From assembly GCA_022495005.1 (NCBI GenBank), contig JAGYXB010002077.1, forward strand, positions 124,001-188,000: a stretch of DNA of 64,000 bases, read 5' to 3'. The stretch is from Rhyacophila brunnea (Eukaryota > Arthropoda > Insecta > Trichoptera > Rhyacophilidae). Shown one piece after another: positions 11,901-22,466 of the stretch. The position numbers and the translations under genes are program-made. A model generated the notes under the pieces. The model worked only from the letters and a program-made list of their open reading frames with translations, was not told the DNA's origin and searched no databases. Within the stretch, counting starts at the first letter, position 1, and each line of letters opens with the position of its first letter.

Positions 11901-14900
11901 CACAGAATATTTTGACGTTTACCGATTATCTACGAACCTGTCTGAATCTGCCAAATAGCACCATACAATGTCAACATGGCGTCTCGCTTACACTTGAAGA
12001 ATGAGATTGGAGAAACAGTCAACACTTTTACGTGTAAACAGTTATTATTACGATAGTTTAAAATACGAACTATTGGTACAAGTAAATCCGTACACGTGCA
12101 CAGGCGCTATTACTGTTATATCTTTTTCTTAGAATTGAGTATAGTCAGTGACGTCCCTAGACAAAATGCCGCCCCTGGGCAGCGTTAAAGTGCCGCCTCA
12201 TTTTTTTATACTTACAGTATTTTTTATCATCCGTGCACGTGTCGTTTCTAGTAAACTAGACATCGCGAACTCGACAAAAAATACAGTCCTGTTAAGCGTT
12301 AATTAATACATTTTGTTTCCAACCAGTGAGCTGAATTTTTAATGGAAAGATGTTTTCATCATTACTAAGTTTAGGTAGGTATTTTTATAGAATATAACAA
12401 ATGATTCTTTACGTTTTGCCGCCCTTTGAGTAACTGCCGCCCCCAAGCGACGCTCAATCTGCCTACCCCCACGGGACGTCACTGAGTATAGTAATATGGA
12501 CTTGTCAACAGCATTTATTATGAAATTATGGCTATACCGGAGGCATAGGTAGCAGTTTGGATTAGATAACTATCCATCCACTCAATAATTATTATTGATA
12601 TAAGAGTAGGTAGATATTAATATCCACCGCAATCTGATCACATTTATTTATCTCTGCTCAGAAGATACAGTTGACTGGTAATAATACATTTCTTATTCCG
12701 CCTTTGATATTTCGAAACGTCGATAACTTTTAATTTATCACAATATTGTTATATTGTCAATACTTAACCTTGTAACAGAAAAAACACATCGTCTCTCACG
12801 GTCCAGCGCTATGGCGAACGCTCGTCGCAAATAATCCGGTTTTATAAATGGCGAGGTACATTGAATTAACGCCACCATTTTTATTTCTTTGTGGTAATGC
12901 AGAAATTCTTGGACTGCAAATATCGAAGTGGCGGTATCCGTTGCACTTTCATCTGACCTTCGGTGGATAAGGGCCCCTCCTATAATAACAATATCTATTC
13001 AATAAATAAATCATCTCAGAGCTACAATAGCCATAAAATATAAACTACAATATATTACTAATGTGAATAATTGATTTTCTTATTAAATATTATTAATTAT
13101 TATGTATTATAGTGCTTGTAGGTTCATCGGAACACGCAGTGCCGGCTTAAGATACTTAAAGGCCCCAGTCACCGTTGTGGAATAAGTAGATAAGTACAAG
13201 TACAAGCACAGATTACAAGCTCAGAGTACAAGTACAGATTACATGTACAGAGAGTACGTACATAAATTCCAAACAACTTCCGCAACAAAAAGGAGAAATC
13301 CGTCTACTTTTGGTTTTAAAAAATTGAATTCAAAAAATAAAATGAAAGAACAAACTATCTACATAAATTATACAAAATGAGAATGATTCCTCGCAAAATT
13401 TCTAGCAAAATCAGACGGATTTCGATCGATTTGGCAAAAAAATGAATATACCAATAATCGATGCCTGACACAAAAAAAATACAATCTTGCATAGTTAACT
13501 CATTTTCGCCAATTTTTGAAATAGTTAGTTTTAGAAAAGAACCCCACATTAAGGATGTTTACAAATTTTTCCGTTGTATGGATAATAAGATTTGTTTTTT
13601 GTGGATTGATTTTGATGTGCTATGTGACCTACATAATTATTATCATTTTCAATATTAATCTCACTTTTCACCAAAATGGAATTTATAAGTTTTGCTAGAT
13701 AAACCGACAATTATAGCTTTAAAACAGATAAATAATATAATATGTAGTTATTTAAAATGTAGGTAGTTACTTTAGTTATAGAATAACTCAATATAGGTAA
13801 ATGCAAATACCGGTTATGTTCCTAGTACAATCAACGCTTATCAGCGAAGCAATGGAAACGTGTTTCAGAAATATTATTCGTCTCAACTTGTGTTTATTAG
13901 TAAAATACATTATAACTTTACTATTCTTAGATAAAACTGAAATTAACTAAGAATAATTACAACATTTATTTAGTATAACTCTTTATGTGCATAATATAAT
14001 AGGTAAGTATATTAATGTACCTACCTATATTATGCACTTAAATTGTATTCAAAATTCAAAACTAAGGTTTTATTTTAATTACATACTGTTAGCAGGGCCG
14101 CGCTAAGGGTAGTTGTCGCCCGGGTTATAAGCGAATGTTGCAGTTGAAAGTTATTGAAACCTTGTGAGACAATCTTTTGAAAAATATTGTGCCTTTATGA
14201 CTCAGATACAACAAAAAATGATAAGTACATTTACAGAATGCTTTACAGTGACGTCCCTAGATAAAATGCCGCCCCTAGGCCGCACCAAAATGCCGCCCAA
14301 TTTTTTAAACAGTATTTTTATCACCCTTTCATGTCTCCAATATCTAATAAATGGTATATAATATCTAAGTATGGGTACATTATTAACAAAATATATTATT
14401 TTTCTTTCGACCATGTCCGATCCTAATAGGATCTTATGGGCCTCCACAGAGTAGAGGTTTGTATTAACAGATTTTGTTTTTTACGAGAAATAAGTGTCAG
14501 CCACTTGCTTAACCTATTAGGTCCATACCCTCCCTGACAGACACAAATTGAAAAACAATATGTGTACTTGCCAGACCCAGGATTTGAACCTGGGACCCAC
14601 GGCGTTATAGTCCAACGCTTCGTCAACTTCTCAACGTCCAAGGCCGCGCGGCGACCGTGGGTCTGTACGTATGTGGTGTACGTATACGTAGGTGCGTATG
14701 TGCCTACTTCATATATTTCATCATAAAATTTGGTGTATGTAAGATTGTAAGTAGTTGAATAAAATGTATTTTTAATAAATTAAAATGAGTTTTCCTAATA
14801 TTTGTCGCCCTTTGAATCTTGCTGCTAAACATTCCCGCTCTGGTGACATGTAAATTGTACGTATTACATTTCACCATAGCACAGTTCGCCGTGAGCTTTC

Positions 14901-17900
14901 TTATAGGAAAGAGATGACCGTATACTATAGCACCGAGATGATAAAAATATGCGTTGTTCGTGGAGCAATGCAGACAATAATGTTTCAATTTAAACCTAAC
15001 CTAACCTAACAAATAATCCAGTATATCGGCTATTTTTTAAATTTGTTTGACGCTGGCTTCCTGTAAATCGACAAAAACCGTGTTTTATTTAGACATGAAT
15101 TTACACTATACAACCATATATTTCCGATATAACATTTCCCGGTGAAGTGCGATACGGCGAACTGCATACGTACAAATTTCCGGACACGAAAGTCGTTATG
15201 GTGTCCGAATGGCCTAACGGTTTTAATTATTTCGATTATTAGTGCCCGTTTATGTCGTCTGCCCCGTGTTGTCATTTCCTTTAAACAGAAAGAATAAACA
15301 CTTAATATAACCGGTACCTAATATTTTTTTTGACCATGTCCGATCCTAATAAGATCATATGGGCCTCTACAGCGTGGAGATTTGTATCAACAGATTTAGG
15401 TTTTTACGAGAAATGGATGTCAGCCACTTGCTCAACCTATTAGGTCCATACCTTGACTCACACACAAAAATTGAAAAACAATATGTGTGCTTGCCAGACC
15501 CAGGACTCGAACTTGGCACCCACGGCACTATAGTCCAACGCTTAAGCCGCGCGGCCACCGTGGGTGTCAAGGGTACCTAAATACCCAAGGAATATTTATT
15601 ATTAAGTTCGCCTAAATTATTTTATACTTTCTGATTTTCACCTGGGACCATTGTGTACGCGCCTTTAGGTATTTGCATTAATAGGTAGTTTACTTACTAT
15701 GCAAGAGTTTTAAATACCTACAGCTACAGTGATTGCAATGTGTTTTCCTCGATTCCGAGTAAAATTATTATTTTACCGCCCACACATTTTGGAATGTACC
15801 TATTACTAATCGTATACGCTTTATCTAATAGCAGTGGCGCACCCAGGAATTATTATTGGGGGGGGCCCAAGGAGGAGAATGTAAATTAGTCCCATAGGCT
15901 CTTTTTCTTCTTCATATAAATATTTTTACATATTTTCACAATACATGGCGATATACATAGGGACATTTTTAACTACTTGAAAATGTCCCTCAGAGGCGGA
16001 CGAAACTGGTCCTAATCTATTTAATAAAAGTGGAATAAGTACTAAAAAAAAAATTACGTTTTATTAAATTAAAACAACAATACAATATTTATTCCGAATT
16101 CCACCGAAAAAAATGTTTTTTTGATTTACACCACCACCGTAGTGGGTGTAGTCGTTCTTTTCACAGAATGTTGCAGATTTTTGGTTTTTTAATGTTGAGG
16201 TTCCAACATATTAATTGAAAATGGACACAAAAAGTATTATTGCCTTTAAATTATAAACAACCTACTCAATACAACACAGCCTTATATCTCGTTTATCGGT
16301 CTTTTGTCTATTGCACTCGGTGTACCTACACCATGGCTCTCACATCCTGAAACGGGCCCTCAGGCTAAGGCAGTGGTCGGCAAACTGCGGCTCTTTGGCC
16401 CCTTGAGTGCGGCTCTGCCACAGATGCTCTCTGTCATATTTGACATGGCTACAAAGAAGAAGCAAAGAAAATGGAAGAGGATAACCGTAAATGTAATGTT
16501 GAATAGACCGAGACTTCGCGTTTATTCAAAAGTTAAATGGCTTACCGACCTGTATTTATGTGTCGGGAAAAATTGGCGCATTCAAATTTAGAGAGATACA
16601 ACTAAAAACTCGTAATTTTGCGCTAAATATTCTGTCGATGATGCAAGGAAGAAAGCAGCTGAGGAGAAGAGTCAAGAAAAATAAAGTTCTGTATTTAATT
16701 AAGTACTGAATAAAATCTTTCAACAATGTTAATATTGCAAGTTTTGTGGTTAGTAAAAAGATTTCCAAGAGAGGAAATCAAGAGTAAATTGAGAAATCGA
16801 TTTATTGATGAGAACCTGGAATCGTGTTTAAAATTAAATCAACAACATACGAACCTGACTTACCCAAACTTTACAAGGAGATTCAAGGCCATTATTCACA
16901 TTGAGTTTTTCAGTCATTGTCATGATTCAATTTTATGGATACCTTACTTACAATTTAATTTTTATTAATAAATAAGGTCATTATTACGTATGATATTCAG
17001 TTTTATTCAGTGTACCTACCTATAATTTAATTAGGACTTTAACTAAACTACCTACGTATATAATTTAAGTTTAAGAAATTTGGCTCTCAAAAGAAATCTC
17101 AATCGTTGTATTGTTGATATTTGGCTCTATTGACTAATGAGTTTGCCGACCACTGGGCTAGGGTATTTGACGGGCCCCCTATCCACCGCTTAGATTAAAG
17201 GCAGTGTGAAACACTACATTAACGTTTTTCAAATTGTGTTTTAGTTCAAATAGAGGGTACTTATACAGTGAATTATTGGCGATTTTCAGTAGGTCATCTA
17301 CTTTAATAATGGAGCTGTCGACACATAATAATCAGAAAATATATTGGACATTTATATAAATTAAAATGTTCATAGTCATGAAGTATAATAGCGCCGCAGG
17401 CGACTTTTTTTTACTATTAAAGCTAATTTATGAAATGTGTTTATCTCACTTATTTGGTCAACCCGACACGCCGGGCCCCCCACAGCCCGGGCCCCCAGGC
17501 TAGACCCCTGTCAACCCTCCCCAGCCATGACCACCACCACCACCGGAATACCCCTCCGGAATTCGGGTGGACACCGAGAATTTCATTAGGGAACGGGTTT
17601 CTAAAAAAACCTGACATTAGTGTTTCAAAATTTTTGTATTAGAAATTAAAATCTAAGAAATATTACTAAAAAGGGTGCTGGAGAATTACAAATCATTTTT
17701 TGCCGTGTTGTTTGTCTAAGCCCAAGGTATAGTTTATTGGCTTTCGATTTCAATATGTAAAATCATTCTGATGATTTTCATATTTTGGGGGGGGCCAAGG
17801 CCCCCTGGCCCCCCCCCTGGGTGCGCTACTGTCTAATAGGTATTATATATTTATGTAAAACATAGCAGATGTCACGTGAATGAAATATGCATTAAAATCA

Positions 17901-20319
17901 CGTTTTATAATGAAATGACTATGTTGATTACATCACACACTCGTGTAGCAGTGTAGGTCAGTGACGAATAGTGCCTGTTGGACAGACGAAGGCAGATGAA
18001 AATGTCTAAACTCTATACTAAAAATGTGAATATATTTTTTAAATATATCAGTAAATTCCAAAAGTATTCTGTGGGACACTATTACCCAGAAGGATCTATC
18101 AGAAAGAGTCACAATGAGGCCTGTTAAATACTTTCTCATATATAACAAACCAGTAAACGAAATATATCGTCAATGTACAGGCCAAGTAGCGTAACCATAG
18201 AGGTATTAAATAAAAAGAGGGGCAAGGAATAGGCTTTCTCATACAACTGAATGAAGCAGGCCAACAATAGCCGACAACTTACGAGAAATAGCGACGTGAT
18301 AAAAAAAAATGCAGGGCATCACGGAGGATTTACTTTGGCCATTATAACGTAGCCATATAATATAATGTTAACGTGGAAATTTTGCCGCAAATTGATTACC
18401 AGCCTGCCTCACCATACTTTTTCACCATACCAACCTGCTTCACCATACTTTCATATAACCTGCCGTCCCTAGAGCGAAACCCTCAAATATAAAATTGTTC
18501 AGGAACTGAAAAATACTGTAGGCATTGGATTTACTTATTATTTAATATAATATTTATTTATTATTTTATTACAAATTGAGTAGCTTACTCTGTACGTACC
18601 CTATGGCTTACGTTTAGACAGGCTTACAGCATTTGGCTGGAATATTTTTTGTCAAGTTACAAATGGCTTAAAAAGATAGTTTTGAATTATTTTGATATGA
18701 AATATTTTTTTGGGATTTATGATATTTGGCCAGTTCGTGTAAGAGACATTGCTCGAAGTGGACCGGAACGCACCGGAGCGCCGTTCCGGGTCGTAAAATC
18801 GGCAACATTGTCGTTCCGTCTCATGGAAAAAATAATTTTACCATTTGAGCTAGAATGGCCATAAAATAACAAAAAATCACACACTTATTTTTATAAAACA
18901 CATCAAATTAGATAACTATGTTAATATTTTCATAAAATTACCGATTCAAAATCAAAATGTCACTTCGATTATAAGTGAGAGTTACGGAAATTAGCCTGTA
19001 CAGTGACGAATGTATATTAATTTCTTGGTATTGCTGCAGAAGGCATCGAATGGTTGCTCCAAGCAGGACTTATATAGGATAAACCATAGATGTATAAATG
19101 GATAAACCCACTTTATTATGCACACAGGACCAGGGCTTCGTACCGTTATTTTTTTCGTTCTGGTTCAAATAAAAATATATTACGGTTCAGTTCCAGTTTT
19201 CATTCCGAAAAAATAACCATTTTCCGGAAGTGATTATTTTTTTCGCCTACAACAAATAAACGACAACTGAAGAGGGAAAAAATACCGAACCGAAAAAATC
19301 GATATTTATTTCTGATTCGGTTCCGGTTTTCGGATAAAATGATAATAAATAATAAATGATAAAAATAACAGTTTTCCCGGTTTTTCGTTCAGTTCCGGTT
19401 CGAAGCCCTGCTCAGCACCTCTAGCATGGGACTTCTGAAGAATCTGGGCCAAAACCCTTCCAGAAACGCTGAGGTGAGTGATAACTAGTTGTTACAGTCA
19501 AGTGGATCCCCTTTTTGTGGAGAATAACCACGGTATCATCTCTCCAGTCTCTGGGGCACTGCACCCTCTCCTACACACTGCGTTTTCGTGCTTCAGCGTT
19601 AATTGGCTTTTCAACCTCGGCGACTGTCAAAGGACTGTCCCCGAAGCAGCAATGATGTTGAATGGATGCAATGGAGGCGTGTGGTTCAGGACATCAGTGG
19701 CGGTTTATCGCACATAGATACCTACCAAGTCTTGGAAGAGTGTCTACAACCAAGTCTGTCACACATGTAACAGATATTTAGGTATTATGTTAACGCAAAT
19801 TATTTTTTAAATTCAATCAAACAAACTTCTTTATTTTATGCAAAATACTTTGAATTAATATTTTTTACTACAATTTTATTGATTTACGTTCTATTGTAGG
19901 GAACCTTGAACTCAGTCAGTGTCTAGGACACCCGTGTACCTTAATACGCCACTGCCCGCTACCGGTAAGCTTCAGGGTTGGTAACGCAACATTATGTTAA
20001 CAAGTCGTGAAGTCGTGGTAACTACTAATGAAATATATAAATATATTGTAATAACTGTATAAGAACATATAGCCACTCTTAACCTTTTTCAGCCTCCTCT
20101 GCAATCAATTCGTGGTCTGTGGACACCCACACGGAATCAAATAGTTGAGTTTCGAAGATAGCGTCCAGAGATCTTCTAATTAATGTTACTCCTCCAACTT
20201 TAGCAATATTCTTTAGTTTTACGCCTTTCGAACCTCCTCTTGCCAATATAAGGGCTGCGATATTATTAGTGGCTTTATCAACCCCTTCATTGCATTTTTC
20301 GTCCTTTAAAACCGCTCCA
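5806..20319 (-). CDS. Cmas: CMP-sialic acid synthetase (N-acylneuraminate cytidylyltransferase)
   Basis: This enzyme makes CMP-sialic acid from CTP and sialic acid, the donor for sialyltransferases; in insects it acts in the secretory pathway/Golgi. Four exons join in phase: 20319-20084, 12979-12769, 9097-8930 and 5932-5806, giving 246 residues and a TAA stop at 5808-5806. The nucleotide-binding motif LILARGGSKG is in the first of these, followed by VWVSTDHELI. HRRS and LIQCTSPFIKPDYL are in the second, [20 protein letters not shown] in the third, and NDSLEIDNYSDLRIA in the last. It ends after the cytidylyltransferase domain and lacks the C-terminal phosphatase-like domain of the vertebrate enzyme. 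All introns are swollen by transposons. A start codon is not in these exons; see the tentative exon at 24533-24599. Confidence 0.93.
5933..7126. other. CMAS last intron, left part
   Basis: Intron sequence with no exon seen and no element whose two ends I could match. Confidence 0.4.
7127..7497. repeat. GC-rich-ended repeat, family D copy 1
   Basis: Shares GGGCCCGGCGTG-CGGGTTGACC, AAGTGAGATAAACACAT and the right-hand block GTAGGGGGCCCGCC with the D segments at 17156-17530, 22720-23110, 39380-39792 and 55660-56115. The block CTAGCCTG(A/G)GGGCCCG occurs in direct orientation at both sides. The transposon class is unclear. Confidence 0.65.
7584..7776. mobile_element. Palindromic TTAA MITE (piggyBac-like), copy N1
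   Basis: TIRs begin GCCGCGTTGACACGATCCGA and are flanked by TTAA (7580-7583) and TTTA (7777-7780, one mutation). The whole element is close to a palindrome (CTTCATACTAATTACTC on one arm, its inverse on the other). The TTAA duplication suggests piggyBac-type mobilisation. Confidence 0.8.
7794..8038 (-). mobile_element. tRNA-derived SINE, copy 1
   Basis: Minus-strand SINE. The tRNA-like head at the right has an A box in the GCCGCGCGGCATAAGC region and a B box in CCAGGTTCGAATC-type form. The body carries GACCTAATAGG and the tail runs into a T-stretch at the left (poly(A) on the element strand). Related copies: 8533-8655, 14398-14662, 15327-15566, the split copy at 29334-31856, and 41597-41842. 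Confidence 0.8.
8198..8423. mobile_element. Palindromic TTAA MITE (piggyBac-like), copy N2
   Basis: Flanked by TTAA at 8194-8197 and 8424-8427. TIRs begin GCCGCGTTGACACGGTCCAA. It differs from N1 by a multiplied CCAAGT/ACTTGG motif (several inverted pairs such as CCAAGTACACTTGG), which makes the arms strongly self-complementary. Confidence 0.85.
8533..8655 (+). mobile_element. Diverged tRNA-derived SINE fragment
   Basis: Resembles the head of the SINE at 41597 (GATGGCC-----GGTT, GGGTCCC-GGGTCTGACAA, TATTGTTTTTCA-AT) but lacks much of the B box. Confidence 0.5.
8930..9097 (-). CDS. Cmas: CMAS penultimate exon
   Basis: Encodes NFKLRWKEED, then [20 protein letters not shown] and YFARTELIQSG. 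The acceptor is ATATTCTAG|G and the donor GACAG|GTAAAC. The RPRRQDW-GEL-ENG-FYFA pattern is diagnostic of CMAS. Confidence 0.95.
9474..9655 (-). pseudogene. LINE 3' end fragment
   Basis: On the minus strand this reads RPQGRPRGR, IDEMIKFCR, then EKWKQIEEAFIQQWIDSG with stops and shifts, the C-terminus of RTE-like LINE polymerases. The flanking ATCATCATCATC run at 9455-9473 fits a (GAT)n-type tail. Confidence 0.65.
9780..9960. repeat. Repeat family I, copy 1
   Basis: Contains GACCGGAGCGCCGTTTCGATTC and an inverted block TTGAGCGCTCCGGTTCGTGAAA, with short inverted ends. A related block occurs at 18757-18900. The class is unclear. Confidence 0.45.
9961..11664. other. CMAS intron, no exon seen
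   Basis: Intron sequence. A fragment near 10990-11040 (ACGTCCCTAGCTAAAGTGCC) is a decayed end of the CAGTGACGTCC hAT family described at 12146. Nothing else is resolvable. Confidence 0.4.
11665..12044. repeat. Repeat family B, copy 1
   Basis: The left end CCCCGTTTACACGTGCATAG and the inverted right end TACGTGTAAACAG suggest a TIR element. The GCGCATGCGTAGTAGAACGA and GAACCTACCGG blocks recur in inverted orientation at 37125-37365. Confidence 0.5.
12146..12484. mobile_element. Non-autonomous hAT (family H), copy 1
   Basis: TIRs are CAGTGACGTCCC at the left and GGGACGTCACTG at the right. The 8-bp duplication AGTATAGT lies at 12138-12145 and 12485-12492. The interior has ATGCCGCCCC and TGCCGCCCTTTGAG blocks shared with 26946-27386 and the fragment at 14243. 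Confidence 0.92.
12769..12979 (-). CDS. Cmas: CMAS central exon
   Basis: Encodes GALIHRRSDESATDTATSIF, a segment with VALIQCTSPFIKP, and CVFSVT. The acceptor is TATTATAG|GAG and the donor ACAAG|GTTAAG. The phase joins the flanking exons exactly (2 nt + 69 codons + 2 nt). Confidence 0.93.
12980..14242. other. CMAS intron, no exon seen
   Basis: AT-rich intron with short tandem AAGTACAAG-type units at 13192-13260. No exon or bounded element recognised. Confidence 0.4.
14243..14397 (+). mobile_element. Left fragment of family H hAT
   Basis: Begins ACAGTGACGTCCCTAGATAA and keeps the ATGCCGCCCC block. It is cut by the SINE at 14398. A TGTCGCCCTTTGAATC remnant near 14805 looks like the far part of the same element. 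Confidence 0.65.
14398..14662 (-). mobile_element. tRNA-derived SINE, copy 2
   Basis: Full-length minus-strand copy. The B box region reads CCAGGATTTGAACCTGGG on the plus strand and the head GGCCGCGCGGCGACCGTGGG. It carries about 20 extra bases (TCAACTTCTCAACGTCC) inside the tRNA-like head. Confidence 0.8.
14839..15188. mobile_element. TIR element with TTAGG-like run, family G copy 1
   Basis: Shares, in inverted orientation, the ends and interior of 24819-25249: ACATGTAAATTGTACGTA at one end, TACAAATTTCCGGACACG at the other, and CCTAACCTAACCTAAC inside. Duplication not resolved. Confidence 0.6.
15327..15566 (-). mobile_element. tRNA-derived SINE, copy 3
   Basis: Minus-strand copy with the head TAAGCCGCGCGGCCACCGTG at the right and a T-run at the left. 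The B box is CCAGGACTCGAACTTGG on the plus strand. Confidence 0.8.
15832..17831 (+). mobile_element. 2,000-bp hAT-type element E1, with nested hAT
   Basis: The left end CAGTGGCGCACCCAGG and right end CCTGGGTGCGCTACTG are inverted. The 8-bp duplication TCTAATAG is at 15824-15831 and 17832-17839. It contains family D sequence, a block similar to the hairpin arm at 34035 (15990-16110), and the nested family F hAT at 16371-17155. Without the nest it would be about 1.2 kb. No transposase frame is visible, so it is non-autonomous. A partial inverted relative is at 22467-23237. Confidence 0.92.
16371..17155 (+). mobile_element. Non-autonomous hAT (family F), copy 2
   Basis: TIRs CAGTGGTCGGCAAAC and GTTTGCCGACCACTG. 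Flanks GGCTAAGG (16363-16370) and GGCTAGGG (17156-17163) are an 8-bp duplication with one change. The uninterrupted relative at 22467-23237 shows the empty site (CAGGCTAGGATATTTG in reverse complement). At 785 bp it is longer than copy 1. Confidence 0.92.
17832..19419. other. CMAS intron with one repeat-I block
   Basis: No exon recognised. 18757-18900 carries GGACCGGAACGCACCGGAGC and GCCGTTCCGGGTCGTAAAAT, related to 9780-9960. 19130-19410 has inverted GGTTC-GTTCCGGTTTTC blocks, an old TIR-type repeat. Confidence 0.4.
19420..19620 (-). pseudogene. LINE reverse transcriptase fragment
   Basis: On the minus strand, CPRDWRDDTVVILHKKGDPL and LSVSGRVLAQILQK match the fingers region of LINE reverse transcriptases (KKGD---NYR-ISLLS--GK). 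The frame is broken between the two parts. Confidence 0.7.
19621..20083. other. CMAS intron, no feature seen
   Basis: Short intron stretch directly downstream of the CMAS exon at 20084; nothing recognised. Confidence 0.4.
20084..20319 (-). CDS. Cmas: CMAS exon with the CTP-binding motif
   Basis: Encodes AVLKDEKCNEGVDK, then NNIAALILARGGSKGVKLKN and VWVSTDHELIAEEAEK. The acceptor is TATTATTTAG|TGG at 20320 (or five bases later) and the donor AAAAAG|GTTAAG at 20083. The open frame continues upstream to 20450 but that part lies in intron and MITE sequence. Confidence 0.93.
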
Positions 20320-20392
20320 CTAAATAATACGATAGGGACATACGTTAGTATATTATTTGTTTTGTTATAGTTGTAGATATTAGCGAAAGTTA

Positions 20393-21052
20393 GGCCCGTT
20401 TCACATGGGATACCGGTGTCTAGACACAGAAATATCCAGCCATTCGACACTGCAGTGGCTATTTCAGTACAGGGGCCTTATGTTGTAACTTGCGAGTTGA
20501 AGTCGCCCGGTCGACATGACGTCATATGACATCATTGTGACGTACTACCGGAGTGAGTCAATACCATTCGAGAAATTAGCGCTACTCTAATACTGCCGTT
20601 ATCCATTGTCTCCATACACAAATAGGTGTTTCAGTATAATAATATCTATGGTGAGCCGTGTGCATTGTCGATGCGTGTATTGAGCTTACGTCACAATTAC
20701 GTCATGTCGTCGGGTGACTTCATGTCACAAGTTATAACATAGGGCACCAGAATAGCTAACGTGTCTGACGTCAGAGCCGAAGTTACGTCATGTCCACGTT
20801 TTTGCATGAACCCAATATCCTTTCTTGTATTATTACCTATTTATATGAATGCTTCAGTAGGGAATGAGTGAACGTATATTTTCGCGTCCAAAATTAGAAA
20901 TACAAACAATAGAGATATAGAAACTGGCTGCGATAGTAAAAAGTGTCTCTTTGGCTCGATGAGTGAGCCTAGAGCACTAGTGTCTCCGTCGAAACGCGCC
21001 CATTGTGTAAATGCAACGTCTCGAGACACCGTTGTCTCGTGTGAGACGGGCC
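20393..21052. mobile_element. TIR element W (PIF/Harbinger-like) 73 bp from a CMAS exon
   Basis: The left end GGCCCGTTTCACATGGGATA pairs with the inverted right end TGTCTCGTGTGAGACGGGCC. Flanking TTA/TTC could be a mutated 3-bp duplication. A second inverted-repeat element (20470-20751) is nested inside. Confidence 0.6.
20470..20751. mobile_element. Inverted-repeat MITE X nested in W
   Basis: Arms of about 65 bp: CCTTATGTTGTAACTTGCGA at the left and its inverse ending CACAAGTTATAACATAGGGC at the right. Both arms carry CATGACGT and GTGACGTA blocks. Confidence 0.6.
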
Positions 21053-22466
21053 TTCCACCACGTAAATCAATTTAAAAAAAAAAATACATCTATGCAGGGC
21101 CGGGTTTACCATATGGCTAAAGGAACTATTACCCAAGGCCTCCTAATCCGTAGAGGCCCCGAAAATAAATTGATAAAATCCATGTAAAAATTGTTAAATA
21201 TACAAACTTTCAGAATATGGGCCAATTTTAAAAGTACCTACATTTCCAAATGCTCGAATTGGTATATCTTTATTATATGTACCCGAAACAAATTATTTAC
21301 GCAACACCATTTAGCTAAGTTGTTTTAACATTAATATACCTAGCCTGAAATAATAGATTTCTGATGAATTATGATTTCAATAAAAGTTAAAACTACGTTT
21401 TAATAAGTTGATTTTATGGTGCCCTCGATGCGTATTAACCCGAGGGCCATTCAAGTGTACGGCCCTGCACCTGTGAACTTATTCTATTTTCTTTTGTCGT
21501 GGTAACCAGTTATGTAGTGCTAGACTTTCTTCCATATTTCAATGTTAATGTAGCTAAATACGGAAAATTTATGGGTAGGTACTTTCATCACTCTCAGTAT
21601 ACGGGCAATATATTTTCTCATAGTCACTTCGGAATTGGACTGACTAATCGCTTCTCTCGCATTTTACCATCAATTTATTCAATTAGAATATAATATACCT
21701 ATTTAAAATTCTCTGTTATTTTATGATGATTATTTTATATTAATGCACTTAACCTACCTTAAATACAAATCTTTGTATTTTTCATTTAAACACAGTATGC
21801 TAACGTCGAAAATAAATAAACTGAAAGACACGATAATAGTTATTCTAGGTGGCAACACTTTAAACGCAAACATTGTTAATGTTTTCACGTTCTTTACACA
21901 ATTCCTAAATTTAATTAGCATTGATTTGGATACTGAAATGTGCGAATTCTTGTAAAAATATCACCGTTTCTGATTTAATAATTTATGTACCTACATCTCG
22001 CTATGCGGATTGACGTGAACTGAATTAAAGTCATGCATCCATCGGAGGATGCAATAAATAAAATTAATAATTTAGGACAGTACATACTTGCAATAACATT
22101 GAATTATTAACGAATTATATTCAAATAACATTCTTATAATATGATTCATCTTTTTTGAAAGTGAGTAGGTACATAGTAATGGGTTTGATACATTTTATCT
22201 GTGATTAGATCAATCAGTCTTGTGCTAATCGATATATTAACAATATTACCTATTGATCTTTTCGTATCAATCAGGGACAGTCCTAGCAACTGCGAGGCCC
22301 GATTGGATGATTTCCGCGTGGCCCCACGGAGTTCAAATATATTATATTATTCAGCACCAAACATGGTTAACGGGGAGGGGTTGCTTAGCAGTGCTAATAG
22401 TTATATTATTTTTATAATAGGTACTTAATTATAACAGTTTATTGGATATTTTATTAATTATAACTC
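21053..22466. other. Intergenic or CMAS first-intron sequence, no gene seen
   Basis: AT-rich. Two short open frames (21499-21693 and 21743-21955) have no recognisable domain and look like chance frames. Confidence 0.4.

Noticed and set aside
15832..17831. LTR retrotransposon suggested by GC-rich similar ends
   Set aside because: The ends are inverted and the duplication is 8 bp, so it is hAT-like; no LTR, primer site or pol was seen.
20320..20450. Upstream extension of the CMAS open frame
   Set aside because: It runs through an acceptor site into MITE W; the family homology begins only after the acceptor.
20841..21029. 62-aa minus-strand frame with a hydrophobic stretch as a CMAS leader
   Set aside because: It is inside transposon W and has no donor in matching phase.
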